Assembly: GCF_011440395.1 (NCBI RefSeq)
Contig: NZ_JAAOIX010000008.1
Coordinates: 124,001-188,000, forward strand
Reading direction: 5' to 3'
DNA from: Pseudomaricurvus alcaniphilus
GTDB taxonomy: Bacteria > Pseudomonadota > Gammaproteobacteria > Pseudomonadales > Cellvibrionaceae
Length of the DNA stretch: 64,000 nucleotides
Shown: piece by piece, positions 16,462-24,678 of the stretch
How the letters are laid out: the number at the start of each line of letters is the position of its first letter
How positions within the stretch are numbered: position 1 is the first letter of the stretch
The notes under the pieces: generated by a model
What the model saw: the letters and a program-made list of their open reading frames with translations, nothing else
What the model was told of the DNA's origin: nothing
Databases searched by the model: none
Program-made: the position numbers and the translations under genes

Positions 16462-16480
16462 AATAAGAATCACTATCATT
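16462..16480. promoter_or_regulatory. Probable Fur box
   Basis: AATAAGAATCACTATCATT, on the other strand AATGATAGTGATTCTTATT, is close to the 19-bp Fur consensus with its GATAAT/ATTATC-type hexamers and a GATTCT half. It lies about 50 bases before the start of an iron(III) importer, which is the expected regulon position. Confidence 0.6.
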
Positions 16481-16528
16481 CGTGGCCTATTTCACCATCT
16501 TCTTATATTGCACTTTCCAGGGGAACCT

Positions 16529-17578
16529 ATGCGCCTGTCACTACTGCGCTCACCACTCGCTCTCATATTTAGCCTGCTTCTGACCGCGTTCCTCAGCGGC
16601 TGTGATAGCAACCAGGGTGACAGTGCAAATGCCACGTCCAAGCAGCCCACCATTACGGTCTACACCTCACGCAACGAACACCTGGTGAAGCCGCTGTTTG
16701 AACAGTACACCGCAGAGACCGGAGTTAAAATCCGCTACATCACCGACGAGGCCGGCCCGCTGATCCAGCGCCTGAAGGCGGAAGGTGAAGCCACGCCGGC
16801 GGATATGCTGATCACTGTCGATGTGGGTAACCTGTGGCTGGCAGCTTCACTGGACCTGTTTCAGCCGCTGCAATCGCCCGTGCTGGAAGCCAATATCCCG
16901 GCCACCCTGCGCGATCCGGAAAATCGCTGGGCCGGCCTGTCCGTGCGCGCCCGCACCATCGCCTACGCCACCGACCGGGTCGAGCCGGCGGAGCTGAGCA
17001 CCTACGAGGCGCTGGCGGACAGCAGCTGGAATGGTCGCCTGTGCCTGCGCACCTCAAAGAAGGTCTATAACCAGTCGCTGGTGGCCAGCATGATCCAGAG
17101 CCTGGGCCAGGCCAAAGCCGAGCAAGTGGTGCAGGGCTGGGTCGAGAACCTGGCCACCGCACCCTACTCCAATGACAACGCCGCCATGGAAGCCGTGCTC
17201 GCCGGCCAGTGCGATGTCACGATAGTAAACACTTACTACTACGGCCGCCTGAAGAAGGCCAATCCGGCCGCGAAAATGGCCCTGTTCTGGCCCAACCAGG
17301 CCGACCGCGGCGTCCACATCAATGTGTCCGGTGCCGGCGTAACCAAATACGCCAAGCAGCCGCAAGAAGCGCAAAAGTTCCTCGAGTGGCTGTCTTCCAC
17401 CGAGGCCCAGGGGCAGTTTGCCGAGATCAACCAGGAGTATCCGGCCAACCCGGCGGTGCCGGCCTCCGCCGAAGTGCGCTCCTGGGGTGACTTCAAAGCT
17501 GACGCTCTCAACGTCGAAGCCGCCGGCCGGCTGCAAGGGGAGGCGGTCAAGCTGATGGACCGGGCCGGCTATTTCTAA
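16529..17578 (+). CDS. fbpA: Iron(III) ABC transporter substrate-binding lipoprotein
   Basis: 349 residues. A lipoprotein signal ends in LSGC (Cys near residue 26), so it is likely membrane-anchored in the periplasm. The body matches the FbpA/FutA class of bacterial ferric-binding proteins: TITVYTSRNEHLVKPLF at the start of the mature domain, WAGLSVRARTIAY, the twin-tyrosine NTYYYGRL that supplies iron ligands, and VNVSGAGVTKYAK-type text as VHINVSGAGVT. AGGGGA lies 6 bases before the ATG. A Fur box precedes it and the permease gene follows after 24 bases. The mature domain keeps full length. Confidence 0.9.
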   Translation: MRLSLLRSPLALIFSLLLTAFLSGCDSNQGDSANATSKQPTITVYTSRNEHLVKPLFEQYTAETGVKIRYITDEAGPLIQRLKAEGEATPADMLITVDVGNLWLAASLDLFQPLQSPVLEANIPATLRDPENRWAGLSVRARTIAYATDRVEPAELSTYEALADSSWNGRLCLRTSKKVYNQSLVASMIQSLGQAKAEQVVQGWVENLATAPYSNDNAAMEAVLAGQCDVTIVNTYYYGRLKKANPAAKMALFWPNQADRGVHINVSGAGVTKYAKQPQEAQKFLEWLSSTEAQGQFAEINQEYPANPAVPASAEVRSWGDFKADALNVEAAGRLQGEAVKLMDRAGYF

Positions 17579-17602
17579 ACTGATCGCCAGCGACTCGACC
17601 CC

Positions 17603-19249
17603 ATGGCCCAGACCCTGAGCCGTTACGCCTCATCCGCTGCACACCGGCGGGGCTGGAAGCTGTGGTCGATGCTGGTGGCCCTGCTGGTATTGATGCCCGT
17701 ATCGGTCATCTTCCTGAGTTGGGGCAGCGACCAGACCGAGATTTGGAAGCACCTGATCGATACCCAACTGGGGCGGCTGCTGCGCAATACCGCCTTCCTG
17801 CTGGTCGGGGTGGGCGCCTGGACCATCCTGCTCGGGGTCAGCCTGGCCTGGCTGGTATCCATCTGCGAATTCCCCGGCCGGCGCTACCTCGACTGGGCGC
17901 TGATGCTGCCACTGGCGATCCCCACTTACGTCGTGGCGTTTGTCGCCCTCGGCCTGATGAGTTACAGCGGGCCGCTGCAAACACTCTGGCGGCAGTGGTT
18001 CGGCAGCGGCGCCTGGTTTCCCGATATCCGCTCCGGCACCGGAGTGGTATTTGTCATGACCACGGTACTCTACCCCTATGTCTATATGCTGGCGCGCAGC
18101 GCCTTCCTGGCCCAGGGCCGCAACCTGCTCGACGCCTCGCGCCTGCTGGGCGTGAGCCCCTATCGCGGTTTCTGGCGGGTGGCGCTGCCCATGGCGCGGC
18201 CGGCGATCGCGGCCGGCACCGCGCTGGCCCTGATGGAGGCGCTGGCAGATTTTGGCGCCGTAGCGATTTTCAACTACGACACCTTTACCACTGCCATCTA
18301 CAAATCCTGGTTTGGCCTGTTCAGTCTCACCGCTGCAGCGCAACTCGCCTCCCTGTTGCTGCTGTTCGTCGCCCTGGCCCTCTACGGCGAGCAGCGCGCC
18401 CGCGGCAATGTGCGCCTGCACCAGAGCCAGCGGCGCCAGGCCGGCGATCGCTATCACTTGCGCGGCGGCAAAGCCTGGCTAGCGAGTGCCTATTGCAGTT
18501 GCGTGGTACTGATTGCCTTTCTGGTACCCGTGGCCCAGTTGATACTGTGGGTGTGGGAAACCGCCGCTGCCGATATGAATGAACTCTATTGGCGCCTCAT
18601 CAATCACACCTTTACCCTCGGCGGCCTGGCGGCAGCAATCACCGCCAGCCTGGCGCTATTAGTGGCCTACCAGCAAAAGCTGGAAAACCGGCACCAGCTC
18701 AACACACCGGAGCGCATTGCCACCCTCGGTTACGCCCTGCCCGGCTCGGTGCTGGCGGTGGGCATCATGCTGGCTTTTGCGGCGGTGGACGCACAGATCA
18801 TCGCCCCGTTGCGGGACTGGCTTGGCCTGCCACCGAAGCAACTGCTGGTGGGCAGTCTGCTGGCGCTGTTGCTGGCCTATGTGATCCGCTTTTTCTCCGT
18901 CTCCTTCGGCCCCATCCAGTCGGCGTTTGAGCGCATCAAGCCCAGCTACCAGGAGGCGGCGCAAACCCTCGGCTCCAGCCAGTGGCAGGTATTGCGCCGC
19001 ATCTACATCCCGCTGCTGACCCCGGGCATGTTCACCGCCCTGTTGCTGGTGTTTGTGGACACCATGAAGGAAATGCCGGCCACCTTGCTGCTGCGCCCCT
19101 TCGGCTGGGACACCCTGGCCGTGCGCATCTACGAGATGACCGCAGAAGGGGAGTGGGAGCGGGCTGCCCTGCCCGCCCTGACCCTGGTAATCATCAGCAT
19201 TCCGCCGGTGATCATCATGATTCGTCGCAGCCGCGGCGCGGAAGCGTGA
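17603..19249 (+). CDS. fbpB: Iron(III) ABC transporter permease (two-domain)
   Basis: 548 residues with about twelve membrane segments in two homologous halves, each carrying the ABC permease EAA loop: EASRLLGVSPYRGFWRVALPMARPA-type in the first half (as DASRLLGVSPYRG) and EAAQTLGSSQWQVLRRIYIPLL in the second. This is the FbpB/AfuB organisation. It pairs with the binding protein 24 bases upstream. No ATPase (fbpC) follows: the next gene, gcvH, is 120 bases on and unrelated. The ATPase must be encoded elsewhere or shared. Confidence 0.9.
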   Translation: MAQTLSRYASSAAHRRGWKLWSMLVALLVLMPVSVIFLSWGSDQTEIWKHLIDTQLGRLLRNTAFLLVGVGAWTILLGVSLAWLVSICEFPGRRYLDWALMLPLAIPTYVVAFVALGLMSYSGPLQTLWRQWFGSGAWFPDIRSGTGVVFVMTTVLYPYVYMLARSAFLAQGRNLLDASRLLGVSPYRGFWRVALPMARPAIAAGTALALMEALADFGAVAIFNYDTFTTAIYKSWFGLFSLTAAAQLASLLLLFVALALYGEQRARGNVRLHQSQRRQAGDRYHLRGGKAWLASAYCSCVVLIAFLVPVAQLILWVWETAAADMNELYWRLINHTFTLGGLAAAITASLALLVAYQQKLENRHQLNTPERIATLGYALPGSVLAVGIMLAFAAVDAQIIAPLRDWLGLPPKQLLVGSLLALLLAYVIRFFSVSFGPIQSAFERIKPSYQEAAQTLGSSQWQVLRRIYIPLLTPGMFTALLLVFVDTMKEMPATLLLRPFGWDTLAVRIYEMTAEGEWERAALPALTLVIISIPPVIIMIRRSRGAEA

Positions 19250-19369
19250 TAGGGCATTTCACCGCGATTTAAAAACCGCTAAACTAGCCCGCCTGACGCA
19301 CTGGCCACCCCGTTGAGCGGCACCCGCCATGCACAAATTTGCCCAAACCTGATTTTTGAGGAATACGCC

Positions 19370-19759
19370 ATGAGCGAAGTTCGCCCGGAACTGAAATACC
19401 TGAGTAGCCACGAGTGGGCCCGAGTAGAAGAAGACGGTACCGTCACCATTGGCATCAGCGATCACGCCCAGCAAGCCCTCGGCGATGTGGTCTATGTGGA
19501 GACACCGGAAGTGGGCAGTTCGGTAAGCATCGGCGAAGAGGCCGGGGTGGTGGAGTCTGTGAAGGCGGCTTCCGACATCTACTCGCCGGTCACAGGTGAA
19601 GTGATCGCAGTCAACGAAGCCCTCGAAGACGCCCCCGAAACCGTCAATGAATCCCCCTACGACGAAGGCTGGTTTTTCAAGGTCAAGCCCACCGATGTAG
19701 CCGAACTGGACGCCGCTCTCAGCGCCGCCGATTACCAGGCCGTCTGCGACGACGAATAA
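19370..19759 (+). CDS. gcvH: Glycine cleavage system H protein
   Basis: 129 residues, the normal length. The lipoyl-lysine is K65 in [15 protein letters not shown], the universal GcvH motif. H protein carries the aminomethyl group between the P, T and L proteins. GAGG lies 9 bases before the ATG at 19370; an earlier in-frame start at 19313 lacks family similarity. The gene has no gcvT or gcvP neighbour and no glycine riboswitch is visible in the 120-base leader. Confidence 0.96.
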   Translation: MSEVRPELKYLSSHEWARVEEDGTVTIGISDHAQQALGDVVYVETPEVGSSVSIGEEAGVVESVKAASDIYSPVTGEVIAVNEALEDAPETVNESPYDEGWFFKVKPTDVAELDAALSAADYQAVCDDE

Positions 19760-19835
19760 TCGCTGTTGCGTGCGACGTTGTTAGAGAGCGCCGCTAGCGT
19801 AAATAGTAATTAACGAGGCGCCGGTCGAGCGCCGT

Positions 19836-19860
19836 GGCTGCCGGCAGAATGTCGGCAGCC
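19836..19860. repeat. Hairpin after gcvH
   Basis: GGCTGCCG (19836-19843) pairs with CGGCAGCC (19853-19860) around 9 bases. It is about 75 bases beyond gcvH. Neither side has a T run, so it may be a weak or Rho-assisted end for gcvH or the convergent FliL-like gene, or nothing. Confidence 0.35.
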
Positions 19861-19964
19861 GGCCAGGCCCGTAACCTCGCCCAGCCCCACTTGCACTAGC
19901 ACCTATACCTGTTTCGATCCCGAAAAAAAAAATTCTGGAACTATCCCGGTACCAGGCCTGGCGC

Positions 19965-20378
19965 CTACTTCTGCAACACCAGCTGGTTAAAGTACAAATC
20001 CATCAGCCCGTCTTCGTCATCCTCTTCCTTGAGAATCCGCTCCACTGCCGCCTTGGCCTGCTGCCGCAATTGCTCCTTGCCCTCGACGGTGTCCAGGGTT
20101 TCCTCGTTCTGGCGGCTGAACAGCAAGATTAAATCGTTGCGAATATAGGGCATATGGTGGCGAATGGAGTTGGCCGCACCGGGGTTGGCGAGGCGCACCG
20201 ATACTTCCACTTTCATATAGCGCAGGCGCCCGGGGCCGCCGTAATTGACCACAAACGGCGGCTTCAGCGGAATGTAAATCGCCCGTACTGCGCCACTGGC
20301 CTCGCCCTCTTCCTGGGCGTTCAAGCCTGCGGCCAGCAGCAACAATAGCGGCAGCAGCCAGAAATTTTTCCTCAACAC
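19965..20378 (-). CDS. FliL-like protein with signal peptide
   Basis: 137 residues. The N-terminus (MLRKNFWLLPLLLLLAAGLNAQ) is a cleavable signal peptide rather than the membrane anchor of flagellar FliL. The core (YIPLKPPFVVNYGGPGRLRYMKVEVSVRL, HMPYIRNDLILLFSRQ, the acidic C-terminal helix and LYFNQLVLQ) is the FliL fold. Many non-flagellar gammaproteobacteria have such stand-alone proteins; the role is not established. No flagellar gene is in the window. It is divergent from dsbB. Confidence 0.75.
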   Translation of the reverse strand: MLRKNFWLLPLLLLLAAGLNAQEEGEASGAVRAIYIPLKPPFVVNYGGPGRLRYMKVEVSVRLANPGAANSIRHHMPYIRNDLILLFSRQNEETLDTVEGKEQLRQQAKAAVERILKEEDDEDGLMDLYFNQLVLQK

Positions 20379-20555
20379 ATGGTCTCCTCTGAATTTGTTC
20401 GACTTTCGATAGTCTGATCTTGTTTGTCTCGGGCCCTGCTATTCGGCACTGGCGGTTTACACCCCGCTCGCCGCCAACTAGCCACTGATACCGATAACCC
20501 ATTGAGTTACACAGCTTTTTATCCTAGTGTAGCCCGATTTTCGCGAGGACATACA

Positions 20556-21041
20556 ATGATCCCCAGTATTCGCTCCACCTTTCTTCTTATGTTCTTCGGC
20601 TGCGTCGGCCTAATCTTGATCGCTCTCTACTTCCAGTACGGCATGGATATGCACCCCTGCCCGCTCTGCATCACCCAGCGCATCTTCGTTATCGCCGCCG
20701 GCCTGGTGGCCCTGCTCGCGGCATTGCACAACCCCGCCCGCCTCGGTCGCTGCCTGTATAGCCTGCTGGGCATTGTCTGCGCCGCGGTGGGTGGCGCTGT
20801 AGCGCTGCGCCACGTCTGGCTGCAGAGCCTGCCGGAAGACCAGGTGCCGGCGTGCGGACCGGGCCTCGGCTATATGCTGGAAAATTTCCCGCTGCAGCAG
20901 GCACTCTCGCTGCTGTTACAGGGCGATGGCAATTGCGCCGACGTGTCCTGGTCCCTGCTGGGCCTGAGCATGCCGGCCTGGGTGGCGGTATGTTTTGCCG
21001 GCCTGATCGGCATTTACGCCTGGCAGATGCTGCGCAAATAG
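20556..21041 (+). CDS. dsbB: Disulfide bond formation protein B
   Basis: 161 residues, four membrane segments. The two redox cysteine pairs are present: C35-P-L-C38 in HPCPLCITQR and C100...C127 in the second periplasmic loop (PACGPGL, GNCAD). DsbB reoxidises DsbA and passes electrons to quinone. GAGG lies 8 bases before the ATG. Its partner dsbA is at 49.3 kb. In Pseudomonas a dsbB-type gene (dsbH) precedes algQ directly; here lrgA-lrgB is inserted between them. Confidence 0.93.
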   Translation: MIPSIRSTFLLMFFGCVGLILIALYFQYGMDMHPCPLCITQRIFVIAAGLVALLAALHNPARLGRCLYSLLGIVCAAVGGAVALRHVWLQSLPEDQVPACGPGLGYMLENFPLQQALSLLLQGDGNCADVSWSLLGLSMPAWVAVCFAGLIGIYAWQMLRK

Positions 21042-21043
21042 TC

Positions 21044-21439
21044 ATGCTCAAGGGCGTAATCGTTATACTGCTGTTCCAGTTGCTGGGGGAGACCCTGGTT
21101 GCACTGCTGCAGAGCCCCGTGCCCGGTCCGGTCGCAGGCATGATCCTGCTGTGGCTGGCGCTGGCGATAAAAGGTGGCCCCTCAAAAGACCTGAGTGTGG
21201 TCAGCCACAACCTGATTCAGTACCTGAGCCTGTTTTTCCTGCCCGCCGGTGTAGGCCTGTTTTTTCTCCCCCCCGAATTGCACCAGTACCTGCCGGCGTT
21301 GATCAGCGCCATGGTGGCAGGCACCCTGGTTGCCATGTTGCTCAGCGGCTGGCTGCTCAAGTCACTGGCTCGCAGTCCAGACTCCACTCAAACCCGCACT
21401 CAAGTCCGAAACCCTGCCCGCAACCCGGCGGATCAATAG
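21044..21439 (+). CDS. lrgA: CidA/LrgA family holin-like protein
   Basis: 131 residues with four hydrophobic segments: ILLFQLLGETLVALL, PGPVAGMILLWLALAI, LSLFFLPAGVGLFFL and LISAMVAGTLVAMLLSGWLL. This is the LrgA/CidA pattern (the PGPVAGM and FLPAGVG motifs are diagnostic). It starts 2 bases after the dsbB stop and ends 1 base before lrgB, so the three are probably co-transcribed. Family proteins act with LrgB-type partners in membrane permeability or pyruvate transport. The C-terminal tail (SPDSTQTRTQVRNPARNPADQ region) is polar and unlike the family. Confidence 0.87.
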   Translation: MLKGVIVILLFQLLGETLVALLQSPVPGPVAGMILLWLALAIKGGPSKDLSVVSHNLIQYLSLFFLPAGVGLFFLPPELHQYLPALISAMVAGTLVAMLLSGWLLKSLARSPDSTQTRTQVRNPARNPADQ

Positions 21440-21440
21440 T

Positions 21441-22190
21441 ATGGACGCTATCCGGGGCCTGCTGCCGCACAATTTCCTGCCAGACAATTTCCTGCAAAGT
21501 AACTCCCTGCCAAGCAACCCCCTGCTGTGGCTGCTGCTGACCCTGGCCTGCTACCAGGCCGCGCTGTGGTTGTACCAGCGCTGCGGGCGGCGCGCCATTG
21601 TCCACCCGATTGCCACCAGTGCGCCGTTTATCGCCCTGCTGCTGTGGCTCAGCGACATCCCCTACCGCGACTATGTGGCCGCCAATCAACTGTTGTATTT
21701 CCTGCTTGGACCCACCACCGTGGCACTGGCTATTCCCCTGTACCAGGAGTTTCACCACATCCGCAAGCTGGCCCTGCCGGTGCTGCTGACGGTGCTGCTG
21801 GGCAGCGCCGTGGCGGCCCTCAGCGCTGTGGGCATTGCCTGGCTGGTGGGCGCCAACCGCCTGGTGCTGCTGTCACTGGCACCGAAATCCGTTACCACCC
21901 CCATCGCCATAGGGATCGCCGAGAATATCGGCGCCCTGCCCACCCTCACCACCGGTGTGGTGGTCTTTACCGGCGTCATCGGCACCCTGCTCAGTCCGCT
22001 GGTATTTTACCTGTTGCAGCTGCGCGATATGCGCCTGCAGGGAGTGCTCCTGGGCCTTAATGCCCACGGCATCGGCACAGCCCGCAGCTTTGAGATACAC
22101 CCGACCGCCGGCGCCTTTGCCACTCTCAGTATGGGCCTGACCGGCATTTTCAGCGCCTTGACCCTGCCCTACGCAGTGCGGCTTTTCTAA
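21441..22190 (+). CDS. lrgB: LrgB family membrane protein
   Basis: 249 residues with seven or more membrane segments. LrgB hallmarks are LLGPTTVALAIPLY, LAPKSVTTPIAIGIAENIG and LLGLNAHGIGTARSFE. It is the partner of LrgA; the pair forms a holin/antiholin-like or organic-acid transport complex. The N-terminus holds four 15-bp tandem repeats (21471-21530) coding for NFLPD-NFLQS-NSLPS-NPLLW, which are not a family feature and extend the protein. It starts 1 base after lrgA stops. Confidence 0.88.
   Translation: MDAIRGLLPHNFLPDNFLQSNSLPSNPLLWLLLTLACYQAALWLYQRCGRRAIVHPIATSAPFIALLLWLSDIPYRDYVAANQLLYFLLGPTTVALAIPLYQEFHHIRKLALPVLLTVLLGSAVAALSAVGIAWLVGANRLVLLSLAPKSVTTPIAIGIAENIGALPTLTTGVVVFTGVIGTLLSPLVFYLLQLRDMRLQGVLLGLNAHGIGTARSFEIHPTAGAFATLSMGLTGIFSALTLPYAVRLF
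21471..21530 (+). repeat. Four 15-bp tandem repeats within lrgB
   Basis: Units AATTTCCTGCCAGAC, AATTTCCTGCAAAGT, AACTCCCTGCCAAGC and AACCCCCTGCTGTGG lie end to end and in frame, adding a five-residue periodic N-terminus (N-x-L-x-x). The decay from the first pair to the last suggests an old expansion. Unit number could vary between strains. Confidence 0.8.
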
Positions 22191-22305
22191 GCGCCGACGC
22201 GCGCCCGGCGAATGGCCAAATCGGTCATCCCGCGGGACCTGAATCCGTTGTACAATGCTGGGTAAGGAAGCACAAATACAACAATCCAGTCCGAGGAATA
22301 ACGCC

Positions 22306-22761
22306 ATGCTTGAAGATCTGCAATCGGCCCGAGAACAATGGGGTGGCGTCAATGACACCATTGACCGCTGGCTGCGCGAGCGACAGTTGTTGCTGGTCGA
22401 TTACTGCAGCCTCTCGGATGAACCGGACGGCGATCAGGCCGCCGCCAAGTTGCAGCGTACCTGCCAATTGCTGGTGGACTATATTTCTGCAGGCCATTTT
22501 GAGATTTACGACAAGCTCATCAAAGAGGGCAAGGACTTCGCCAACGACAAGGCGCTGGCCGAGGCCAAGGGACTGTTTGCCGACATCGACAACACCACCG
22601 AGCACATCCTCGATTTTAACGACAAGTACCAGGAAACCGATGACCTGAGCAGCCTTGCCCAGGACCTGTCCCAGCTGGGTGAAACCCTGGCCACCCGCTT
22701 TGAAGCCGAAGATCGAATGATCGAAGTCCTGCACAACGCCCACAAAGACCGACTACACTAA
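22306..22761 (+). CDS. rsd: Rsd/AlgQ family anti-sigma70 regulator
   Basis: 151 residues, soluble and helical, without membrane segments. The start MLEDLQSAREQWGGVNDTIDRWLRERQLLLVDYCSL is the family signature; LLVDYISAGHFEIYDKLIKEG and the TRFEAEDRMIEVLH C-terminus agree with Rsd/AlgQ. The protein binds RpoD and frees core RNA polymerase for other sigma factors, and in Pseudomonas AlgQ affects alginate expression. GAGG is 9 bases before the ATG. Position next to FKBP, algP and an ABC-F gene matches the P. aeruginosa algQ neighbourhood. Confidence 0.92.
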   Translation: MLEDLQSAREQWGGVNDTIDRWLRERQLLLVDYCSLSDEPDGDQAAAKLQRTCQLLVDYISAGHFEIYDKLIKEGKDFANDKALAEAKGLFADIDNTTEHILDFNDKYQETDDLSSLAQDLSQLGETLATRFEAEDRMIEVLHNAHKDRLH

Positions 22762-22806
22762 TGTAGTGTCCGGTAGAAGACACACCGTCTAACTTTGCAC
22801 CCTGCC

Positions 22807-22825
22807 GCCGCTAACCATTAGCGGC
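22807..22825. repeat. Hairpin between rsd and WD40 gene
   Basis: GCCGCTAA (22807-22814) and TTAGCGGC (22818-22825) form a perfect 8-bp stem around CCA. It ends 36 bases before the WD40 start. Without a T run it is not an intrinsic terminator; it could shape the leader of the WD40 mRNA. Confidence 0.4.
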
Positions 22826-22861
22826 CGCCATGGGCGTTATTTATCAGCAGGAACCCGTGTC

Positions 22862-23878
22862 ATGAACCCCCCGTTTAGTTTTTCCCTGCGCCGCAGTTTG
22901 AGTCTGCCGGCTGCTGCCGCAGTGCTGCTTGGCTGGCTGCTCGGCTGCAGCTCCGGCCAGCCGCCGAGCTCCAGTATTGAAGTGGCTGTCAAAGGCGCCC
23001 AGGCCGCTGCCGTATCGGCGGATGGCGAGTACGCCAGCATCGGCTCGATCCATCACGGCGGCAGCTTGTGGCGCCTCCGCGATGGCGAGCGACTCTACGA
23101 CTGGAACCACAAGGCAGGCGAGCAGACCACCATTATCGCCAGTGATTTTTCCGCCGACGGCCGCTGGGCACTGACCGCAGACGTCTACACCATGGTGCTC
23201 TGGAGCCTGCAGGACGGACAGGCGACCCGCTACTGGAATGCCCCCGGCGAAATCCTGTCGGTGGCACTGAGTGCCAATGGCGAGTTTGCCCTGCTCGGGC
23301 TCGCCGACCACACCGCGGTGCTGTTTGATATCCAGCGCGGCGGCATCAAGCGCACCTTTCACCTGAAAAACCGGGTGCGCAGCGTTGCCCTGAGCGACAA
23401 CAGTCGGCTGGCACTGACCGGCTCCGAGGATTACAGCGCAACCCTGTGGGACGTGGCCAGTGGTAACCCGTTGCAGCAAATTATGCACGACGACGACGTG
23501 CAGATGGTGGCTCTGAGTGGCGACGGGGAACTGGCCCTGTCGGCGGCAAAATACGACAAGGCGCTGCTCTGGCACACGCGCAGTGGCAAGGTCATTGGTG
23601 AAGTGCCGCTGGCGGCAGAAAAACTCAACCGCGGTATTCGCTTTACCGCAGCGAGCTTTAGCCAGGATGGCAAATTGCTGCTCACCGGGCGGCCGGACCA
23701 GACGGTGCAACTGTGGGACACGCGCAGCCTGAAGCAGCTGCAGCGCTGGCAATTACCTAAGCGGGACGCCTGGAAGCCCACCGGAGCAGCGGTGCTGGCG
23801 GTGGGCTTTGGCAAGAACGCCAACCAGTATATTGCGGTGGCATCCGATGGTTTCGTGCATCGCCTTACTGGGGGTTAG
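22862..23878 (+). CDS. WD40-repeat lipoprotein
   Basis: 338 residues. A lipoprotein signal ends in LLGC (Cys near residue 28), followed by about seven WD40-like blades, seen as repeated A-x-S-x-DG(E/R)x(A/L)LT..D..LWD units: ALTADVYTMVLWSLQDG, ALLGLADHTAVLFDIQRG, ALTGSEDYSATLWDVASG, ALSAAKYDKALLWHTRSG, LLTGRPDQTVQLWDTRSL. It should form a seven-blade propeller anchored to a membrane. It sits between rsd and the convergent FKBP gene, whose last 14 bases it overlaps. Its function is unknown; a scaffold role is only a guess. Confidence 0.82.
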   Translation: MNPPFSFSLRRSLSLPAAAAVLLGWLLGCSSGQPPSSSIEVAVKGAQAAAVSADGEYASIGSIHHGGSLWRLRDGERLYDWNHKAGEQTTIIASDFSADGRWALTADVYTMVLWSLQDGQATRYWNAPGEILSVALSANGEFALLGLADHTAVLFDIQRGGIKRTFHLKNRVRSVALSDNSRLALTGSEDYSATLWDVASGNPLQQIMHDDDVQMVALSGDGELALSAAKYDKALLWHTRSGKVIGEVPLAAEKLNRGIRFTAASFSQDGKLLLTGRPDQTVQLWDTRSLKQLQRWQLPKRDAWKPTGAAVLAVGFGKNANQYIAVASDGFVHRLTGG

Positions 23879-24584
23879 CGTTGGCGTTGGCGTTAGCGCT
23901 CAGCAATTCGATTTCAAACACCAGGGTCGCGTTGGGACCAATGTCGCCACCGGCGCCACCTGGGCCATAGGCCAGGTTGGATGGAATGTACACTTCCCAC
24001 TTCGCCCCTTCAGACATCAACTGCAGCGCTTCGGTCCAGCCTGGAATCACCTGGGTAACGCCGAAGGTGGCCGGCTCACCGCGGCTGTAGGAACTGTCGA
24101 ATTCAGTGCCGTCGAGCAACTTGCCGCTATAGTGCACAGTGACCTGGTTGGCCGCGGTTGGCTTGGGGCCGGTGCCCTTGGTCAATACCTTGTACTGCAA
24201 GCCGGAGGCAGTGGTGACCACGCCGGCTTTCTTGGCGTTGGCTTGCAGGAATGCCTGCCCTTCTTTCTGGTTGGCTTCACTAACGACTTGCATGGCCTGG
24301 TTGCGCTTGGCCTGCATCAACTCCTGCAGTGAGCGCATCGCCATCTGCATCTCTTCCTGGGTCAGTTTGGGCTCCTTGCCCGCCTCCACATCCGCGAGCG
24401 CCTGGGCAAACACCTTGATGTCGATATCCACCTGGTCCTGCTTGAAGTTTTGACCGATGTTGTAACCGAGCACGTAACTGACACGCTCGGTAAGGGTCGT
24501 CATTTCAGCGGCCAGAGTAGCCGGCACAGCGGCGATGGTCAGCGCCGCCGACATGGCAGCACCCATAAAAAGCTTTCGGGACAT
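23865..24584 (-). CDS. FKBP-type peptidyl-prolyl isomerase (periplasmic)
   Basis: 239 residues with a signal peptide (AAMSAALTIAAVPATLAA). The N-terminal helical dimerisation domain (YVLGYNIGQNFKQDQVDIDIKVFAQALADVEAGKEPKLT) and the C-terminal FKBP domain (GTGPKPTAANQVTVHYSGKLLDGTEFDSSY, VIPGWTEALQLM) give the FkpA/Mip layout. It helps fold outer-membrane and periplasmic proteins. The C-terminus ends in a small AN repeat (SANANANANPQ) from a 6-bp tandem repeat, and its last codons overlap the WD40 gene on the opposite strand. The rsd-FKBP-algP order matches Pseudomonas. Confidence 0.92.
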   Translation of the reverse strand: MSRKLFMGAAMSAALTIAAVPATLAAEMTTLTERVSYVLGYNIGQNFKQDQVDIDIKVFAQALADVEAGKEPKLTQEEMQMAMRSLQELMQAKRNQAMQVVSEANQKEGQAFLQANAKKAGVVTTASGLQYKVLTKGTGPKPTAANQVTVHYSGKLLDGTEFDSSYSRGEPATFGVTQVIPGWTEALQLMSEGAKWEVYIPSNLAYGPGGAGGDIGPNATLVFEIELLSANANANANPQ

Positions 24585-24678
24585 ATTGGTTTCCTGATGT
24601 TTTATACTATTCGCCGCGGAGGCGATCGATTAATACTGCGTCTTCTGACCAGAAGATAGCGCAGTCGTTCATGGCGGA

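Noticed and set aside
19250-19369. Possible glycine riboswitch in the gcvH leader
   Set aside because: The 120-base leader lacks the conserved GGAGAG/CGCCGAAGG elements and paired aptamer stems.
22807-22825. Hairpin after rsd as its intrinsic terminator
   Set aside because: The stem is perfect but there is no T run on either strand.
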